DNA of 64,000 bases from Sinorhizobium meliloti 4H41 (GCF_000375585.1 NZ_AQWP01000001.1:372001-436000), one strand, 5' to 3'. Positions 8,680 to 17,931 are shown, counted from the first letter of the stretch. Made by a program: numbers and translations. Notes: a model not told the origin generated them from the letters alone.

Positions 8680-9384
8680 TCAATCCTCCTCCGGATCGGC
8701 GATGCTCAGCAGGCGGCCGACATTGCAGCAGATGATGCCGTCCGCTCGCTTGATCGCGCCGCTCTCCTCCAGCGACAGGATCGCGCGGTTCACCTTCGGC
8801 CGGCTCGCTCCGAGAATCGAGGCGATGTCCGTCTGGCTGAGCGTCAGCCGGAGATTGGCGCTTTGCGGCATCTCGCTGCCGTGGATCTGGCGAAGCGTCG
8901 CCAGGAAGAAGCGGGCGACGCGGGCGTTGAGATCGTAGAGCGCGATGGTTTCCAGCCGGTCCGTCGTGTCGCGCAATTGCGCGCAGAGGAAGCGGATCAC
9001 CGCCTCGGCGGTCCTCGGCCTTTGCGTGATCAGGGCGAGGAAATCCTTCTTGCCGATCACATAGCCCTCGGCGTTGGTGACGGCCGTCGCATCCGCCGAT
9101 CGCGGCTGTCCGTCGAGCAGCGCCATTTCGCCGAACAGCGCCCCTGCCTCGTGCTGCCGCAACATGAGTTCGCGGCCTTGCGGCGTGAACAGCGAAAGCT
9201 TGATGCGCCCGGAAACCACCACGATCATGTAGTCGCCTTGGTCGCCGCGTTGGAAAATGACCGTGCCCGCGGACCATTTGCGATAGCTGGCGATGCCCGA
9301 GAGCTCGCACAGGGTTTCGCTGTCGAACTCTTCGAATATAGGGAAGGACCGCCAGAAGGCGGAACTCCGGATGACTTCAGCCAT
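8680..9384 (-). CDS. clr: Crp/Fnr-family cAMP-responsive regulator Clr
   Basis: A 234-residue Crp-like protein. The N-terminal cyclic nucleotide domain carries the phosphate-binding cassette GEMALLDGQPRSADATAV, with the conserved Glu, Arg and Ser that contact cAMP. The C-terminal winged helix-turn-helix includes LTLSQTDIASILGASRPKV. Length and position match Clr (SMc02175) of S. meliloti, which activates symbiotic and exopolysaccharide-related genes when bound to 3',5'-cAMP (and cGMP in later work). The start ATG at 9384 gives the usual N-terminus. The stop is about 60 bases before the cyaD1 start, so receptor cyclase and regulator form one transcription unit. A different inverted repeat (9431-9452) lies in its promoter. 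Confidence 0.92.
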   Translation of the reverse strand: MAEVIRSSAFWRSFPIFEEFDSETLCELSGIASYRKWSAGTVIFQRGDQGDYMIVVVSGRIKLSLFTPQGRELMLRQHEAGALFGEMALLDGQPRSADATAVTNAEGYVIGKKDFLALITQRPRTAEAVIRFLCAQLRDTTDRLETIALYDLNARVARFFLATLRQIHGSEMPQSANLRLTLSQTDIASILGASRPKVNRAILSLEESGAIKRADGIICCNVGRLLSIADPEED

Positions 9385-9430
9385 TGCGATTACCCCTGCG
9401 TTCCCCTTTACGCGTCGGAGAGTTTTGACT

Positions 9431-9452
9431 CTGTTGCCTCATCTTGCAACAG
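9431..9452. promoter_or_regulatory. Inverted repeat upstream of clr
   Basis: CTGTTGC (9431-9437) and GCAACAG (9446-9452) form perfect 7-base arms around 8 bases, 47-68 bases upstream of the clr start. Arm spacing differs from the Clr site at 5948, so another regulator is more likely. The regulator is unknown. Confidence 0.5.
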
Positions 9453-9619
9453 AAAAGCGCTCGATCGGCCGACCGAAGCCAAAGCGGTAAGGCATCAGTT
9501 GACGACGAATCGATTCCGTCTCTAGATTGTGAACGATCTGTCGCCGGGTGGGCGGCTAGAGGATTTCGAAAATCTTGTTATCTCTGCTGCCAACACGTTT
9601 TCCAACAGGAGCCTTGCGC

Positions 9620-10057
9620 ATGTCCCAGAATGTCATCGTGCTCATCGGGCGCATTCTTCTCTCGATCATCTTCATCACCTCCGGCTTCGGCAAGCTCACC
9701 GACCCGTCGGCGACGGCCGGCATGATCACCGGTGCCGGTTGGCCTGCCGCAACGGCGCTCGCCTATCTCGCCGGTCTCTTCGAACTCGTTGCCGGTCTTG
9801 CGATCCTCGTCGGCTTTCAGACCCGCATCGCATCCTATCTGCTCGCCGCCTTCTGCGTGGTCACCGCCTTCGTCTTCCATAGCGGCGCAATCAACGTCCC
9901 GGACTTCCCGCCGGCTGCAAACGGGCTGCTGACGGTCTTCAACCAGATCATGATGATGAAGAACATCACGATCGCCGGTGCCTTCCTGGTGCTGGCAGGC
10001 TTCGGCCCGGGCGCGCTCTCGCTCGATGCCCGCACCGGAAACACGGTCGCCGCTTAA
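9620..10057 (+). CDS. DoxX family membrane protein
   Basis: A 145-residue integral membrane protein with four predicted helices (VIVLIGRILLSIIFITSGF; ALAYLAGLFELVAGLAIL; SYLLAAFCVVTAFVF; ITIAGAFLVLAGFGPG). The FITSGFGKLTDP segment in helix 1 and the GLFELVAGLAILVGF segment are typical of the DoxX/YphA family. Family members take part in redox or thiol stress systems in some bacteria, but the role of this one is not known. The ATG at 9620 is preceded by GGAG. The gene stands alone, diverges from clr and is followed by a strong terminator at 10081. Confidence 0.88.
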   Translation: MSQNVIVLIGRILLSIIFITSGFGKLTDPSATAGMITGAGWPAATALAYLAGLFELVAGLAILVGFQTRIASYLLAAFCVVTAFVFHSGAINVPDFPPAANGLLTVFNQIMMMKNITIAGAFLVLAGFGPGALSLDARTGNTVAA

Positions 10058-10080
10058 CGCAGGCACCCCTGATCGAGAAG

Positions 10081-10112
10081 AACCCGCCGGCTCGCCGGCG
10101 GGTTCTTTGTTT
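10081..10112 (+). terminator. Rho-independent terminator after doxX
   Basis: AACCCGCCGG and GCCGGCGGGTT form a GC-rich stem with a short loop (10081-10104), followed by CTTTGTTT. It ends the doxX transcript and may also act on the convergent gene at 10126-10554. Confidence 0.88.
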
Positions 10113-10125
10113 AGGCGTCACGTTC

Positions 10126-10554
10126 TCAAGGATAGATGACGCCCTTGCGCAGGATGACGTTGCCGTAGAGCCGCGGCTCGCTGGTCTGCACCACCGCATG
10201 GGCGGCCTTCACCCGCTGATAAAAATCCGCTCCGAGCAAAGGGACGACCGGCTGTGTCGGCTCATGTTTCCGACAGCAGGCGATGATGTCCCGATGCACC
10301 GGGTCGAGTGCATCGCGGTCCTGTTTCACCGTTGCCCGAAAGATCGCCTCCGGCACGAAATCGTCGATCGGCAGGATGCTCAATACGGCGTCGAGCACGG
10401 GGACAAGCGGGTGCCCGTCCAGCCGGATGAGCCGGCGCGCGTGCTCCAGCCCGGGATAGTTTCCGTCGACGAGCGCAATCTCGTCGCCGTGCCCCATCGC
10501 TCTCAATGTGGAGAGAAGCTCCGGGCTCAGAACGGGGCTTATTCCTTTCAGCAA
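10126..10554 (-). CDS. RbsD/FucU-family sugar mutarotase
   Basis: A 142-residue protein of the RbsD/FucU family, which interconverts anomers of free sugars so that transporters and kinases get the right form. Family motifs visible are MGHGDEIALVDGNYP (with the catalytic His and Asp) near residue 21 and the C-terminal YGNVILRKGV. It starts three bases after the stop of frcR, so the two form a small operon divergent from frcBCA. That context suggests fructose is the substrate, but ribose or fucose anomers cannot be excluded from sequence alone. Confidence 0.85.
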   Translation of the reverse strand: MLKGISPVLSPELLSTLRAMGHGDEIALVDGNYPGLEHARRLIRLDGHPLVPVLDAVLSILPIDDFVPEAIFRATVKQDRDALDPVHRDIIACCRKHEPTQPVVPLLGADFYQRVKAAHAVVQTSEPRLYGNVILRKGVIYP

Positions 10555-10557
10555 GGG

Positions 10558-11787
10558 TCAAAGCTCCTTGAAGAGGACATTGGTGTCCAGAAGATAGCGC
10601 GAGAAGAGCGGCAGGCTTGCGCCGCCGATCGCGCGGGCGTGGCTGCCGACGGTGCCTTCGACGAGGTCCGGAACCGTGACGCCCTGCAGGTCGAGCGTCT
10701 GGAGGGCCTTGCGCGTCGCTGCAAGAAGGCGCGCCCGCACCCAGGGCGGAAAGCCGCCGTCGATCACGGCCGCCGAAAAATCGACGACGGAAACCGCGGA
10801 GACGACGGCTTGCGCAAGCGCCGCCGCCGCATCCTGGATCCATATTTCGAGCGGCTCGCCGAAATCGATCCAGTCGTCGGCCGAGTACCAGAGCGGCTCC
10901 GGGTCGATACCGCGTTCGCGCAGCAGCTTTTCCAGGACGAAGACCGAGGCGATTTTCAGCAACTGCGTCGACTTGCCGTCCTTGCCGGCGACAGGCAGCG
11001 GGCCGACGGCGCCGGCGGTGCCGGTTCGGCCGGAAAAGAGGGCGGAGTTGATCACGACGCCGCCGCCGATAAAGGAGCCGATATAGAAATAGACGAAATC
11101 GGGGTAACTGGCGCCGACACCGAAGGCGAGTTCGGCGCCGCAGGCGCTGGTTCCGTCGTTCTGAAGGAACACCGGATGCCGGATGCGCGAGGCGACCGCC
11201 GCCTGCAGGTCGAAATCACGCCACCTGTCCATCTCTTCGCGCGGGGCGCCGACCTCCTCCGACCAGTTCCACAACTCGAACGGCGTAGCGATGCCGACGC
11301 CGGCGATGCGGCCGCGCTCGCCGGCGTCAAGCTGTCCCTCGAGCTTGCCGATGCCCCCGACGATGAAGCTGACGATCTCCTCTGGCAGCGGATAGGTATG
11401 GATCTGATGCAGGTGCAGCCGAATGGTGCCGAGGAAATCCATCAGCACCAGATCGGCGCTGCGCCGGCCGATCTTCACGCCGAAGGAATAGACCGCATCG
11501 GGATTGAGCCGCATGGGGATGGAGGGCTGTCCGACGCGGCCGCGCACCGGCGCGCCGCGGACGAGCAGCCCGTCGGCTTCGAGCGACCGCATGATGACGG
11601 AGGCGGTCTGCGCCGAGAGACCGGAGCGGCGCGCGATCTCGGCCTTGGACAAGCTGCCGTGACGGCGCACCAGCGACATGACCAGCCGTTCGTTATAGGC
11701 GCGCACGCGCGTTTGATTGGCCCCGCCGCTCGGGTCGACCACATCCGGCTGGGGCGGCCCCGTATAGGGGCCATCTGTCAGTGACAT
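10558..11787 (-). CDS. frcR: ROK-family transcriptional regulator FrcR
   Basis: A 409-residue ROK (repressor, ORF, kinase) protein. The N-terminal winged helix (about residues 28-75, SLSKAEIARRSGLSAQTASV) is followed by a sugar-kinase-like fold (GVGIATPFELWNW, FLQNDGTSACGAELAFG, GSFIGGGVVINS). The gene is divergent from the fructose transporter operon and matches FrcR of S. meliloti by position. It most likely represses frc genes until fructose or a derivative binds; the DNA target is not proven. I chose the ATG at 11787 because GGAGG lies 10 bases upstream; an in-frame ATG at 11805 lies before that ribosome-binding site. Confidence 0.87.
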   Translation of the reverse strand: MSLTDGPYTGPPQPDVVDPSGGANQTRVRAYNERLVMSLVRRHGSLSKAEIARRSGLSAQTASVIMRSLEADGLLVRGAPVRGRVGQPSIPMRLNPDAVYSFGVKIGRRSADLVLMDFLGTIRLHLHQIHTYPLPEEIVSFIVGGIGKLEGQLDAGERGRIAGVGIATPFELWNWSEEVGAPREEMDRWRDFDLQAAVASRIRHPVFLQNDGTSACGAELAFGVGASYPDFVYFYIGSFIGGGVVINSALFSGRTGTAGAVGPLPVAGKDGKSTQLLKIASVFVLEKLLRERGIDPEPLWYSADDWIDFGEPLEIWIQDAAAALAQAVVSAVSVVDFSAAVIDGGFPPWVRARLLAATRKALQTLDLQGVTVPDLVEGTVGSHARAIGGASLPLFSRYLLDTNVLFKEL

Positions 11788-12141
11788 GCCACCGTTTCCT
11801 CCCATTGGTACCTACGGCCCCCCCCAATCCGGGTGCGGCCCTGCAGTACCTAAAGCTTTTCCGCGACCGCACCCTGACCGCGGCACCCTGAAGCCGCTCG
11901 GTTCGCGTGGGCCTGTCCGCATTCGGCCGCGATTGTCAATGCCCGATCCTACCGGTCGGACGGACGCGACATTCCGTGCAGAATGCCACAACGAGATAAT
12001 AATTCAATTTGATTTATTTATTGACAGGCTGGATTTTTGGTGCTTGATTGACCGTCGGAAGCGCCGTCTGCAGCCGAGGAGAATGCTGCAGCGGGTCCTG
12101 AAAGCCGGCGCGCCGGCATTTTTCATCCTTGGGAGGATTTA
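11788..12141 (+). promoter_or_regulatory. frcR-frcB divergent intergenic region
   Basis: 354 bases without a gene, holding the promoters of frcR (left) and frcBCAK (right). The segment 11995-12025 is unusually AT-rich for this genome (ATAATAATTCAATTTGATTT...) and ends in TTGAC, a likely place for a promoter and a ROK-type operator. A direct repeat of GTACCTA occurs at 11808 and 11846. I could not define a clear palindromic operator. Confidence 0.5.
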
Positions 12142-13167
12142 ATGAAGAAGACAGTTCTTTCTGCCGCATTCGGCGCGCTCGCCATGGGCGTTGCTTTCGC
12201 ATCGCCCTCGCAGGCAGCCGACGTGTCGGCATGCCTCATCACCAAAACCGATACCAATCCTTTCTTCGTGAAGATGAAGGAAGGCGCGGCCGCCAAGGCC
12301 AAGGAACTGGGCGTCACCCTGAAGTCCTATGCCGGCAAGATCGACGGTGATTCCGAAAGCCAGGTCGCTGCGATCGAGACCTGCATTGCCGATGGCGCCA
12401 AGGGTATCCTGATTGCCGCCTCCGATACCCAGGGTATCGTGCCCCAGGTCCAGAAGGCACGGGATGCGGGCCTTCTGGTCATCGCGCTCGACACGCCGCT
12501 CGAACCCCTCAATGCCGCCGACGCCACTTTTGCGACGGACAACCTGCTCGCCGGCAAACTCATCGGCCAGTGGGCGGCCGCAACGCTCGGCGATGCCGCC
12601 AAGGAAGCCAAGGTGGCCTTCCTCGACCTGACGCCGTCGCAGCCCTCCGTCGACGTGTTGCGCGACCAGGGCTTCATGATCGGTTTCGGCATCGACCCCA
12701 AGGACCCGAACAAGATCGGCGACGAGGATGATCCACGCATCGTCGGCCACGACATCACCAACGGCAACGAAGAGGGCGGCCGGACCGCGATGGAGAACCT
12801 CCTCCAGAAGGATCCGACCATCAACGTCGTCCACACGATCAACGAGCCGGCCGCCGCCGGCGCCTATGAGGCGCTGAAGTCCGTCGGCCGCGAGAAGGAC
12901 GTGCTGATCGTTTCGGTCGACGGCGGCTGCCCGGGCGTCAAGAATGTCGCCGAGGGCGTGATCGGCGCGACGTCGCAGCAGTATCCGCTGATGATGGCGG
13001 CGCTCGGCATCGAGGCGATCAAGAAGTTCGCCGATACGGGCGAGAAGCCTACGCCGACCGAAGGCAAGGACTTCGTCGACACCGGCGTCGCGCTTGTCAC
13101 CGACAAGCCGGTATCCGGCGTCGAGTCGATCGATACCAAGACCGGCATGGAGAAGTGCTGGGGCTGA
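12142..13167 (+). CDS. frcB: Fructose ABC transporter, periplasmic binding protein FrcB
   Basis: A 341-residue LacI-type periplasmic binding protein (CUT2 class). The signal peptide [19 protein letters not shown] ends near SQAADV. The mature start [20 protein letters not shown] is the usual first strand and sugar-binding loop of ribose/fructose binding proteins. It captures fructose (and in S. meliloti also mannose and ribose) and delivers it to FrcC. GGAGG precedes the ATG. It is the first gene of frcBCAK and is followed by a GC-rich hairpin that may give it higher expression than the membrane parts. Confidence 0.93.
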   Translation: MKKTVLSAAFGALAMGVAFASPSQAADVSACLITKTDTNPFFVKMKEGAAAKAKELGVTLKSYAGKIDGDSESQVAAIETCIADGAKGILIAASDTQGIVPQVQKARDAGLLVIALDTPLEPLNAADATFATDNLLAGKLIGQWAAATLGDAAKEAKVAFLDLTPSQPSVDVLRDQGFMIGFGIDPKDPNKIGDEDDPRIVGHDITNGNEEGGRTAMENLLQKDPTINVVHTINEPAAAGAYEALKSVGREKDVLIVSVDGGCPGVKNVAEGVIGATSQQYPLMMAALGIEAIKKFADTGEKPTPTEGKDFVDTGVALVTDKPVSGVESIDTKTGMEKCWG

Positions 13168-13193
13168 TCGGCCACGCGCACAGGCGTGAGGGG

Positions 13194-13215
13194 AAGGGCG
13201 GCCCCGGCCGCCCTT
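13194..13215 (+). other. Hairpin between frcB and frcC
   Basis: AAGGGCGGC and GCCGCCCTT form a GC-rich stem with no T-run, 27 bases after the frcB stop. Such hairpins after a binding-protein gene often protect the upstream mRNA from 3' decay. The gap between frcB and frcC is 280 bases; apart from this stem and an AGGAG-type ribosome-binding site near its end, I see nothing in it. Confidence 0.6.
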
Positions 13216-13447
13216 TCCGCAAGTGCCGAGGTCTTTGACAAGGCATAGAAAACCTGCGCAATTTTCAGGGCGGGGCGAGGAAAGCACGAGATGCTTCTTG
13301 CCCGCGTTCCGCTCTGGCTTCTCAGAACCGATCGCGGCGCAAGCGGGATTGTCGTCGAGCGTTCTGAGGCTCGCCGCTTCGACCGGTGGGCCGCGCATCC
13401 TGCAGCAATGCACCCCCTCTTGAGCGGGGTTCACGGGAGGAGTCCTC

Positions 13448-14530
13448 ATGGGCGAAACAAACACGGCCGCACAGCCATCCCAGGAATTCGAAAAGGTCCT
13501 GGCCGACAGTTCGACGGACGTAGCGTCTTTCGACGCGCATGATAAGACGCTGCTTCAGAAGCTGCAGCACTTCCTGCATTCGAGCCCGGCCGCGGTGCCG
13601 CTGATCGTGCTGGTTCTGTCGCTGATCGCCTTCGGGGTCATTCTCGGCGGCAAGTTCTTTTCCGCCTTCACCATGACGCTGATCCTGCAGCAGGTGGCAA
13701 TCGTCGGTATCGTCGGTGCCGCTCAGACGCTCGTGATCCTGACCGCCGGTATCGATCTTTCGGTCGGCGCCATCATGGTGCTCTCATCCGTCATCATGGG
13801 GCAGTTCACCTTCCGCTACGGCTTCCCGCCGGTGCTCTCCGTCATCTGCGGTCTTGGGGTGGGGGCGCTCTGCGGCTACATCAACGGAACGCTCGTCGCG
13901 CGGATGAAGCTGCCGCCCTTTATCGTCACGCTCGGCATGTGGCAGATCGTGCTCGCCTCCAACTTCCTCTATTCCGCCAATGAGACGATCCGGGCTCAGG
14001 ACATTTCCGCGAATGCCCCGATCCTGCAGTTCTTCGGCCAGAACTTCCGCATCGGCAATGCCGTCTTCACCTACGGCGTCGTGGTGATGGTGCTCCTCGT
14101 CTGCCTTCTTTGGTACGTCCTGAACCGCACGGCCTGGGGGCGCTATGTCTATGCCGTCGGCGACGACCCCGAGGCTGCAAAGCTCGCCGGCGTCAACGTC
14201 ACGCGCATGCTCATCTCCATCTATACGCTCTCCGGTCTCATCTGCGCCCTTGCCGGCTGGACCCTCATCGGCCGCATCGGCTCCGTCTCCCCGACAGCGG
14301 GGCAGTTCGCGAATATCGAATCGATCACCGCCGTGGTGATCGGCGGCATCTCGCTCTTCGGCGGCCGCGGCTCCATCATGGGGATGCTCTTCGGCGCGCT
14401 GATCGTCGGCGTCTTCTCGCTCGGCCTGCGCCTCATGGGCACCGACCCGCAATGGACCTATCTCCTGATCGGCTTGCTGATCATCATCGCCGTTGCAATC
14501 GACCAGTGGATCAGAAAGGTAGCAGCCTGA
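13448..14530 (+). CDS. frcC: Fructose ABC transporter permease FrcC
   Basis: A 360-residue CUT2-class permease. It has a hydrophilic N-terminus of about 45 residues, then about ten membrane helices, with the class-typical LTAGIDLSVGAIMVLSSV and the cytoplasmic coupling loop AVGDDPEAAKLAGVNVTR, as in RbsC. It forms the membrane channel for fructose with FrcA and FrcB. GGGAGG lies seven bases before the ATG. The stop overlaps the frcA start by one base (TGATG), so the two are translationally coupled. Confidence 0.93.
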   Translation: MGETNTAAQPSQEFEKVLADSSTDVASFDAHDKTLLQKLQHFLHSSPAAVPLIVLVLSLIAFGVILGGKFFSAFTMTLILQQVAIVGIVGAAQTLVILTAGIDLSVGAIMVLSSVIMGQFTFRYGFPPVLSVICGLGVGALCGYINGTLVARMKLPPFIVTLGMWQIVLASNFLYSANETIRAQDISANAPILQFFGQNFRIGNAVFTYGVVVMVLLVCLLWYVLNRTAWGRYVYAVGDDPEAAKLAGVNVTRMLISIYTLSGLICALAGWTLIGRIGSVSPTAGQFANIESITAVVIGGISLFGGRGSIMGMLFGALIVGVFSLGLRLMGTDPQWTYLLIGLLIIIAVAIDQWIRKVAA

Positions 14531-15312
14531 TGGCACAGGAACCCATTCTCACCGCCCGCGGCCTCGTCAAGCGCTATGGCCGCGTGACTGCCCTCGATCG
14601 CGCCGACTTCGACCTCTATCCCGGTGAAATCCTGGCCGTTATCGGCGACAACGGCGCCGGCAAGTCCTCGATGATCAAGGCGATATCGGGCGCCGTCACG
14701 CCGGACGAGGGCGAGATCCGGCTGGAGGGCAGGCCCATCCAGTTCCGCTCGCCGATGGAGGCGAGACAAGCCGGCATCGAAACGGTCTATCAGAACCTCG
14801 CCCTGTCGCCGGCATTGTCGATCGCCGACAACATGTTCCTCGGCCGGGAAATCCGCAAGCCGGGAATCATGGGCAAGTGGTTCCGCTCGCTCGACCGGGC
14901 CGCCATGGAAAAGCAGGCGCGGGCGAAGCTCTCCGAGCTCGGTCTGATGACCATCCAGAACATCAACCAGGCGGTCGAGACGCTCTCGGGCGGACAACGC
15001 CAGGGCGTCGCGGTGGCACGCGCCGCCGCCTTCGGTTCCAAGGTCGTCATCATGGACGAGCCGACTGCGGCGCTCGGGGTGAAGGAAAGCCGGCGCGTGC
15101 TGGAGCTGATCCTCGACGTGCGTCGCCGCGGTCTGCCGATCGTGCTGATCTCGCACAACATGCCGCATGTCTTCGAAGTCGCGGACCGGATCCATATCCA
15201 TCGTCTCGGCCGCCGCCTTTGCGTCATCAATCCCAAGGATTACACCATGTCCGATGCGGTGGCCTTCATGACAGGCGCGAAGGAGCCGCCGCGCGAGGCG
15301 ATTGCGGCATGA
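14530..15312 (+). CDS. frcA: Fructose ABC transporter ATP-binding protein FrcA
   Basis: A 260-residue single-domain ABC ATPase. Walker A is GDNGAGKSS (residues about 39-47), the signature is LSGGQRQGVAVARA, Walker B is VVIMDEPTAAL, and the H-loop is LISHNM. Many CUT2 ATPases (RbsA) are tandem duplications of about 500 residues; this one has only one cassette, as known for FrcA, so it should act as a homodimer. The ATG at 14530 overlaps the frcC stop, and its own stop overlaps the frcK start (ATGA), showing tight coupling in the frcBCAK operon. Confidence 0.93.
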   Translation: MAQEPILTARGLVKRYGRVTALDRADFDLYPGEILAVIGDNGAGKSSMIKAISGAVTPDEGEIRLEGRPIQFRSPMEARQAGIETVYQNLALSPALSIADNMFLGREIRKPGIMGKWFRSLDRAAMEKQARAKLSELGLMTIQNINQAVETLSGGQRQGVAVARAAAFGSKVVIMDEPTAALGVKESRRVLELILDVRRRGLPIVLISHNMPHVFEVADRIHIHRLGRRLCVINPKDYTMSDAVAFMTGAKEPPREAIAA

Positions 15313-15929
15313 GCGTCAAATCCCTTGCGGATGAAATCCTGAAGCGGGCGGTCGTTTCCGGCCGCTTCATCGTCGCCATCGCCGGTCCGCCCGGCGCCGG
15401 CAAGTCTACGCTTTCCGAAACGCTTGCGGAGGCGATCACGCAGGCGGGCGAAAAGGCGGCGGTGTTGCCCATGGACGGGTTTCACATGGACAATGCCGTT
15501 CTCGAAGAAAAAGGGCTGCTTGCCCGCAAGGGGGCACCCGAGACCTTCGACGTCCGATCCTTTCTCGCAACGCTTGCTGCCGTGCGCGCCGATGACGGCG
15601 AGGTTCTCGTTCCGGTCTTCGACCGCTCCCGGGAACTGGCGATCGCCTCGGCGAGGATCATCGCGCCCGAGACGCGTATCGTGCTTGCCGAGGGCAACTA
15701 CCTGCTGCTGGAGGAAGCGCCCTGGAACGGCCTCGACGGCGCCTTCGACTATTCGATCTTCATAGATCCGGGTCTGGAGGTGCTCGAGCGGCGGCTCCTG
15801 CAGCGCTGGTACGATCACGGCTATGACGAAGACGCGGCGCGCAGCAAGGCCTATGGCAACGACCTGCCCAATGCCCGCCGGGTCCTCGACAGCCGCAGGC
15901 CGGCGGATGTCGTGATCAGGGACTTTTAG
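15309..15929 (+). CDS. frcK: P-loop kinase-like protein FrcK
   Basis: A 206-residue P-loop NTPase of the uridine kinase/pantothenate kinase fold. Walker A is [11 protein letters not shown] near residue 27; MDGFHMDN follows as the Asp-containing substrate loop, and EGNYLLLEE as a later strand. It resembles YggC/FrcK-type proteins linked to sugar transport operons. In S. meliloti frcK is reported as part of the frc operon, but its substrate is not settled. It is translationally coupled to frcA by an ATGA overlap. A true fructokinase of the PfkB family is encoded nearby (frk), so FrcK probably phosphorylates something else. Confidence 0.85.
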   Translation: MSVKSLADEILKRAVVSGRFIVAIAGPPGAGKSTLSETLAEAITQAGEKAAVLPMDGFHMDNAVLEEKGLLARKGAPETFDVRSFLATLAAVRADDGEVLVPVFDRSRELAIASARIIAPETRIVLAEGNYLLLEEAPWNGLDGAFDYSIFIDPGLEVLERRLLQRWYDHGYDEDAARSKAYGNDLPNARRVLDSRRPADVVIRDF

Positions 15930-16117
15930 AGTGCTCGGCATTCGTCCCGCAGTTTCCGGCCGCGGACTGCGGTGACCTTTCGAATCGCCATTGTCTTCGG
16001 CGGCGCAATGGTGTTATCGAGGCGCGGTTTCACCACATGAGTTGCCGCCCTTCGAGCGCACCGGTACGCCTGATGCCGGCCGCGCGGATCGGGCGCGAGC
16101 ATCGGGAGAACGCTGAT

Positions 16118-17161
16118 ATGCAAGACCTCGTTATACGCCGCCCTGACGATTGGCATCTTCACCTGCGCGACGGCGGCATGCTGCGCGGCGTGATCGCCGA
16201 TACGAGCCGCCATTTCGCGCGTGCCATCATCATGCCCAATCTGGTGCCGCCGGTGGTGACCTCGGCCGATGCGGCCGCCTATCGCGAGCGCATCCTCGCC
16301 GCCATTCCCGCAGGGGACCGGTTCGAGCCGCTGATGACGCTTTATCTTACCGAGGGCACCGATCCGGGCGATGTGGAAGCTGGGTTCAGGAGCGGCCTCG
16401 TCAAGGCGGTCAAGCTCTATCCGGCCGGCGCCACCACCAATTCGTCGAGCGGGGTCCGCGATATCGACAAGGCCATGCCGGTGCTCGAGCGCATAGCCGA
16501 GATCGGCCTGCCGCTCTGCGTCCATGGCGAGGTGACGACGGCCGAGGTCGACATTTTCGACCGTGAGGCAGTCTTCATCGAAACCGTTCTCGACCCGCTC
16601 CGCCGGCGACTGCCCGATCTCAGGATCACCATGGAGCATGTGACGACGAAGGACGGCGTCGACTATATCCGGGAGCATGCGGCCAATCTTGCCGGCTCCA
16701 TCACCACCCATCACCTGATCATCAACCGCAACGCCATCCTCGTCGGCGGCATCAAGCCGCATTACTACTGTCTGCCGGTAGCGAAGCGCGAGGCGCATCG
16801 GCTGGCGCTTCGCCAGGCGGCGATCTCGGGCGACGTCCGCTTCTTCCTCGGAACGGACTCCGCCCCGCATGTCGACCCGCTCAAGGAATGCGCCTGCGGC
16901 TGTGCCGGCATCTACACATCGATCAACACCTTGAGCTGCCTCGCTCACGTCTTCGAGGAAGAGGGCGCGCTCGACCGGCTGGAAGCCTTCACCTCGCTGA
17001 ACGGGCCAGCCTGGTACGGCCTGCCGGCAAACGAGGAAACGATCACGCTGCACAAGCAGGAGGAGCCCGTCCGCTATCCCGCCAAGATCGAAACCGAGGC
17101 CGGCCCGGTCACGGTCTTCGACCCGATGTTTCCGCTTCATTGGGCCGTCGTCCAGCCCTGA
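16118..17161 (+). CDS. pyrC: Dihydroorotase PyrC
   Basis: A 347-residue class II dihydroorotase, which cyclises carbamoyl aspartate to dihydroorotate in pyrimidine synthesis. The zinc-binding WHLHLRDG motif is at residues 12-19, the carboxylated lysine lies in [12 protein letters not shown], further ligand histidines in LCVHGEV and EHVTT, and the catalytic Asp in GTDSAPH. The ATG at 16118 has GGGAGAA upstream and gives the usual N-terminus; a longer in-frame reading has no support. It is followed 17 bases later by pyrE, so the two form an operon. Its position between frcK and frk separates two groups of fructose genes. Confidence 0.96.
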   Translation: MQDLVIRRPDDWHLHLRDGGMLRGVIADTSRHFARAIIMPNLVPPVVTSADAAAYRERILAAIPAGDRFEPLMTLYLTEGTDPGDVEAGFRSGLVKAVKLYPAGATTNSSSGVRDIDKAMPVLERIAEIGLPLCVHGEVTTAEVDIFDREAVFIETVLDPLRRRLPDLRITMEHVTTKDGVDYIREHAANLAGSITTHHLIINRNAILVGGIKPHYYCLPVAKREAHRLALRQAAISGDVRFFLGTDSAPHVDPLKECACGCAGIYTSINTLSCLAHVFEEEGALDRLEAFTSLNGPAWYGLPANEETITLHKQEEPVRYPAKIETEAGPVTVFDPMFPLHWAVVQP

Positions 17162-17178
17162 TTGCAGAAGGAGAATCC

Positions 17179-17877
17179 ATGTTTTCGAATGCGTTCACCG
17201 ATAAGGCGGTGATGGCCGAGCTGGTCGCGAAGATGCTCTGGGAAATCAAGGCGGTGCATTTTCGGGCCGACGAGCCCTACAAGCTCTCTTCCGGCATGGC
17301 GAGCCCGGTCTATATCGACTGCCGCAAGCTGATCTCCTATCCGCGAATCCGTTCCGCGGTGATGGATTTTGCCGCTGCGACGATCCTGCGCGAAGCCGGC
17401 TTCGAGCGGTTCGACGTGGTGGCCGGCGGCGAGACTGCCGGCATTCCCTTCGCAGCCATGCTTGCCGAGCGTCTCGGCCTGCCGATGATCTACGTGCGCA
17501 AGGCGCCGAAGGGACATGGCCGCAACGCCCAGATCGAAGGCCATATGCCGGAGGGCGCGCGCGTCCTGGTCATCGAGGATCTGACGACCGCCGGCGGCTC
17601 GATGTTCAAGTTCATCGACGCGATCCGCGCGGCCGGCGGCGTCGTCGAGCACGGCATCGCGCTTTTCTACTACGACATCTTTCCGGAAGCCCGCGGCGAC
17701 ATGAAGTCGAAGGGCGTCGACCTGCACTACATCGCCACCTGGCGCAACGTGCTTGCCGTCGCGCGCGAACTGGCGCTGTTCGACGAGAAGACGCTGAACG
17801 AGGTCGAAGCCTTCCTCAACGCTCCGCTCGACTGGTCGGGCCGTAACGGGGGCGTCAGCGCGCTCGCGGTCCAGTAG
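17179..17877 (+). CDS. pyrE: Orotate phosphoribosyltransferase PyrE
   Basis: A 232-residue type I phosphoribosyltransferase that makes orotidine 5'-phosphate from orotate and PRPP. The PRPP motif is [14 protein letters not shown] (residues about 130-143), and the flexible catalytic loop is [20 protein letters not shown] lies seven bases before the ATG at 17179. It sits directly after pyrC with a 17-base gap. The two catalyse non-adjacent steps of pyrimidine synthesis (PyrD, between them, is not in this window). Confidence 0.96.
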   Translation: MFSNAFTDKAVMAELVAKMLWEIKAVHFRADEPYKLSSGMASPVYIDCRKLISYPRIRSAVMDFAAATILREAGFERFDVVAGGETAGIPFAAMLAERLGLPMIYVRKAPKGHGRNAQIEGHMPEGARVLVIEDLTTAGGSMFKFIDAIRAAGGVVEHGIALFYYDIFPEARGDMKSKGVDLHYIATWRNVLAVARELALFDEKTLNEVEAFLNAPLDWSGRNGGVSALAVQ

Positions 17878-17931
17878 CGAAGGGCTTGGCGCGATTGCCG
17901 GATCGATGAATATGTTTGGGGAGGAATGGAC

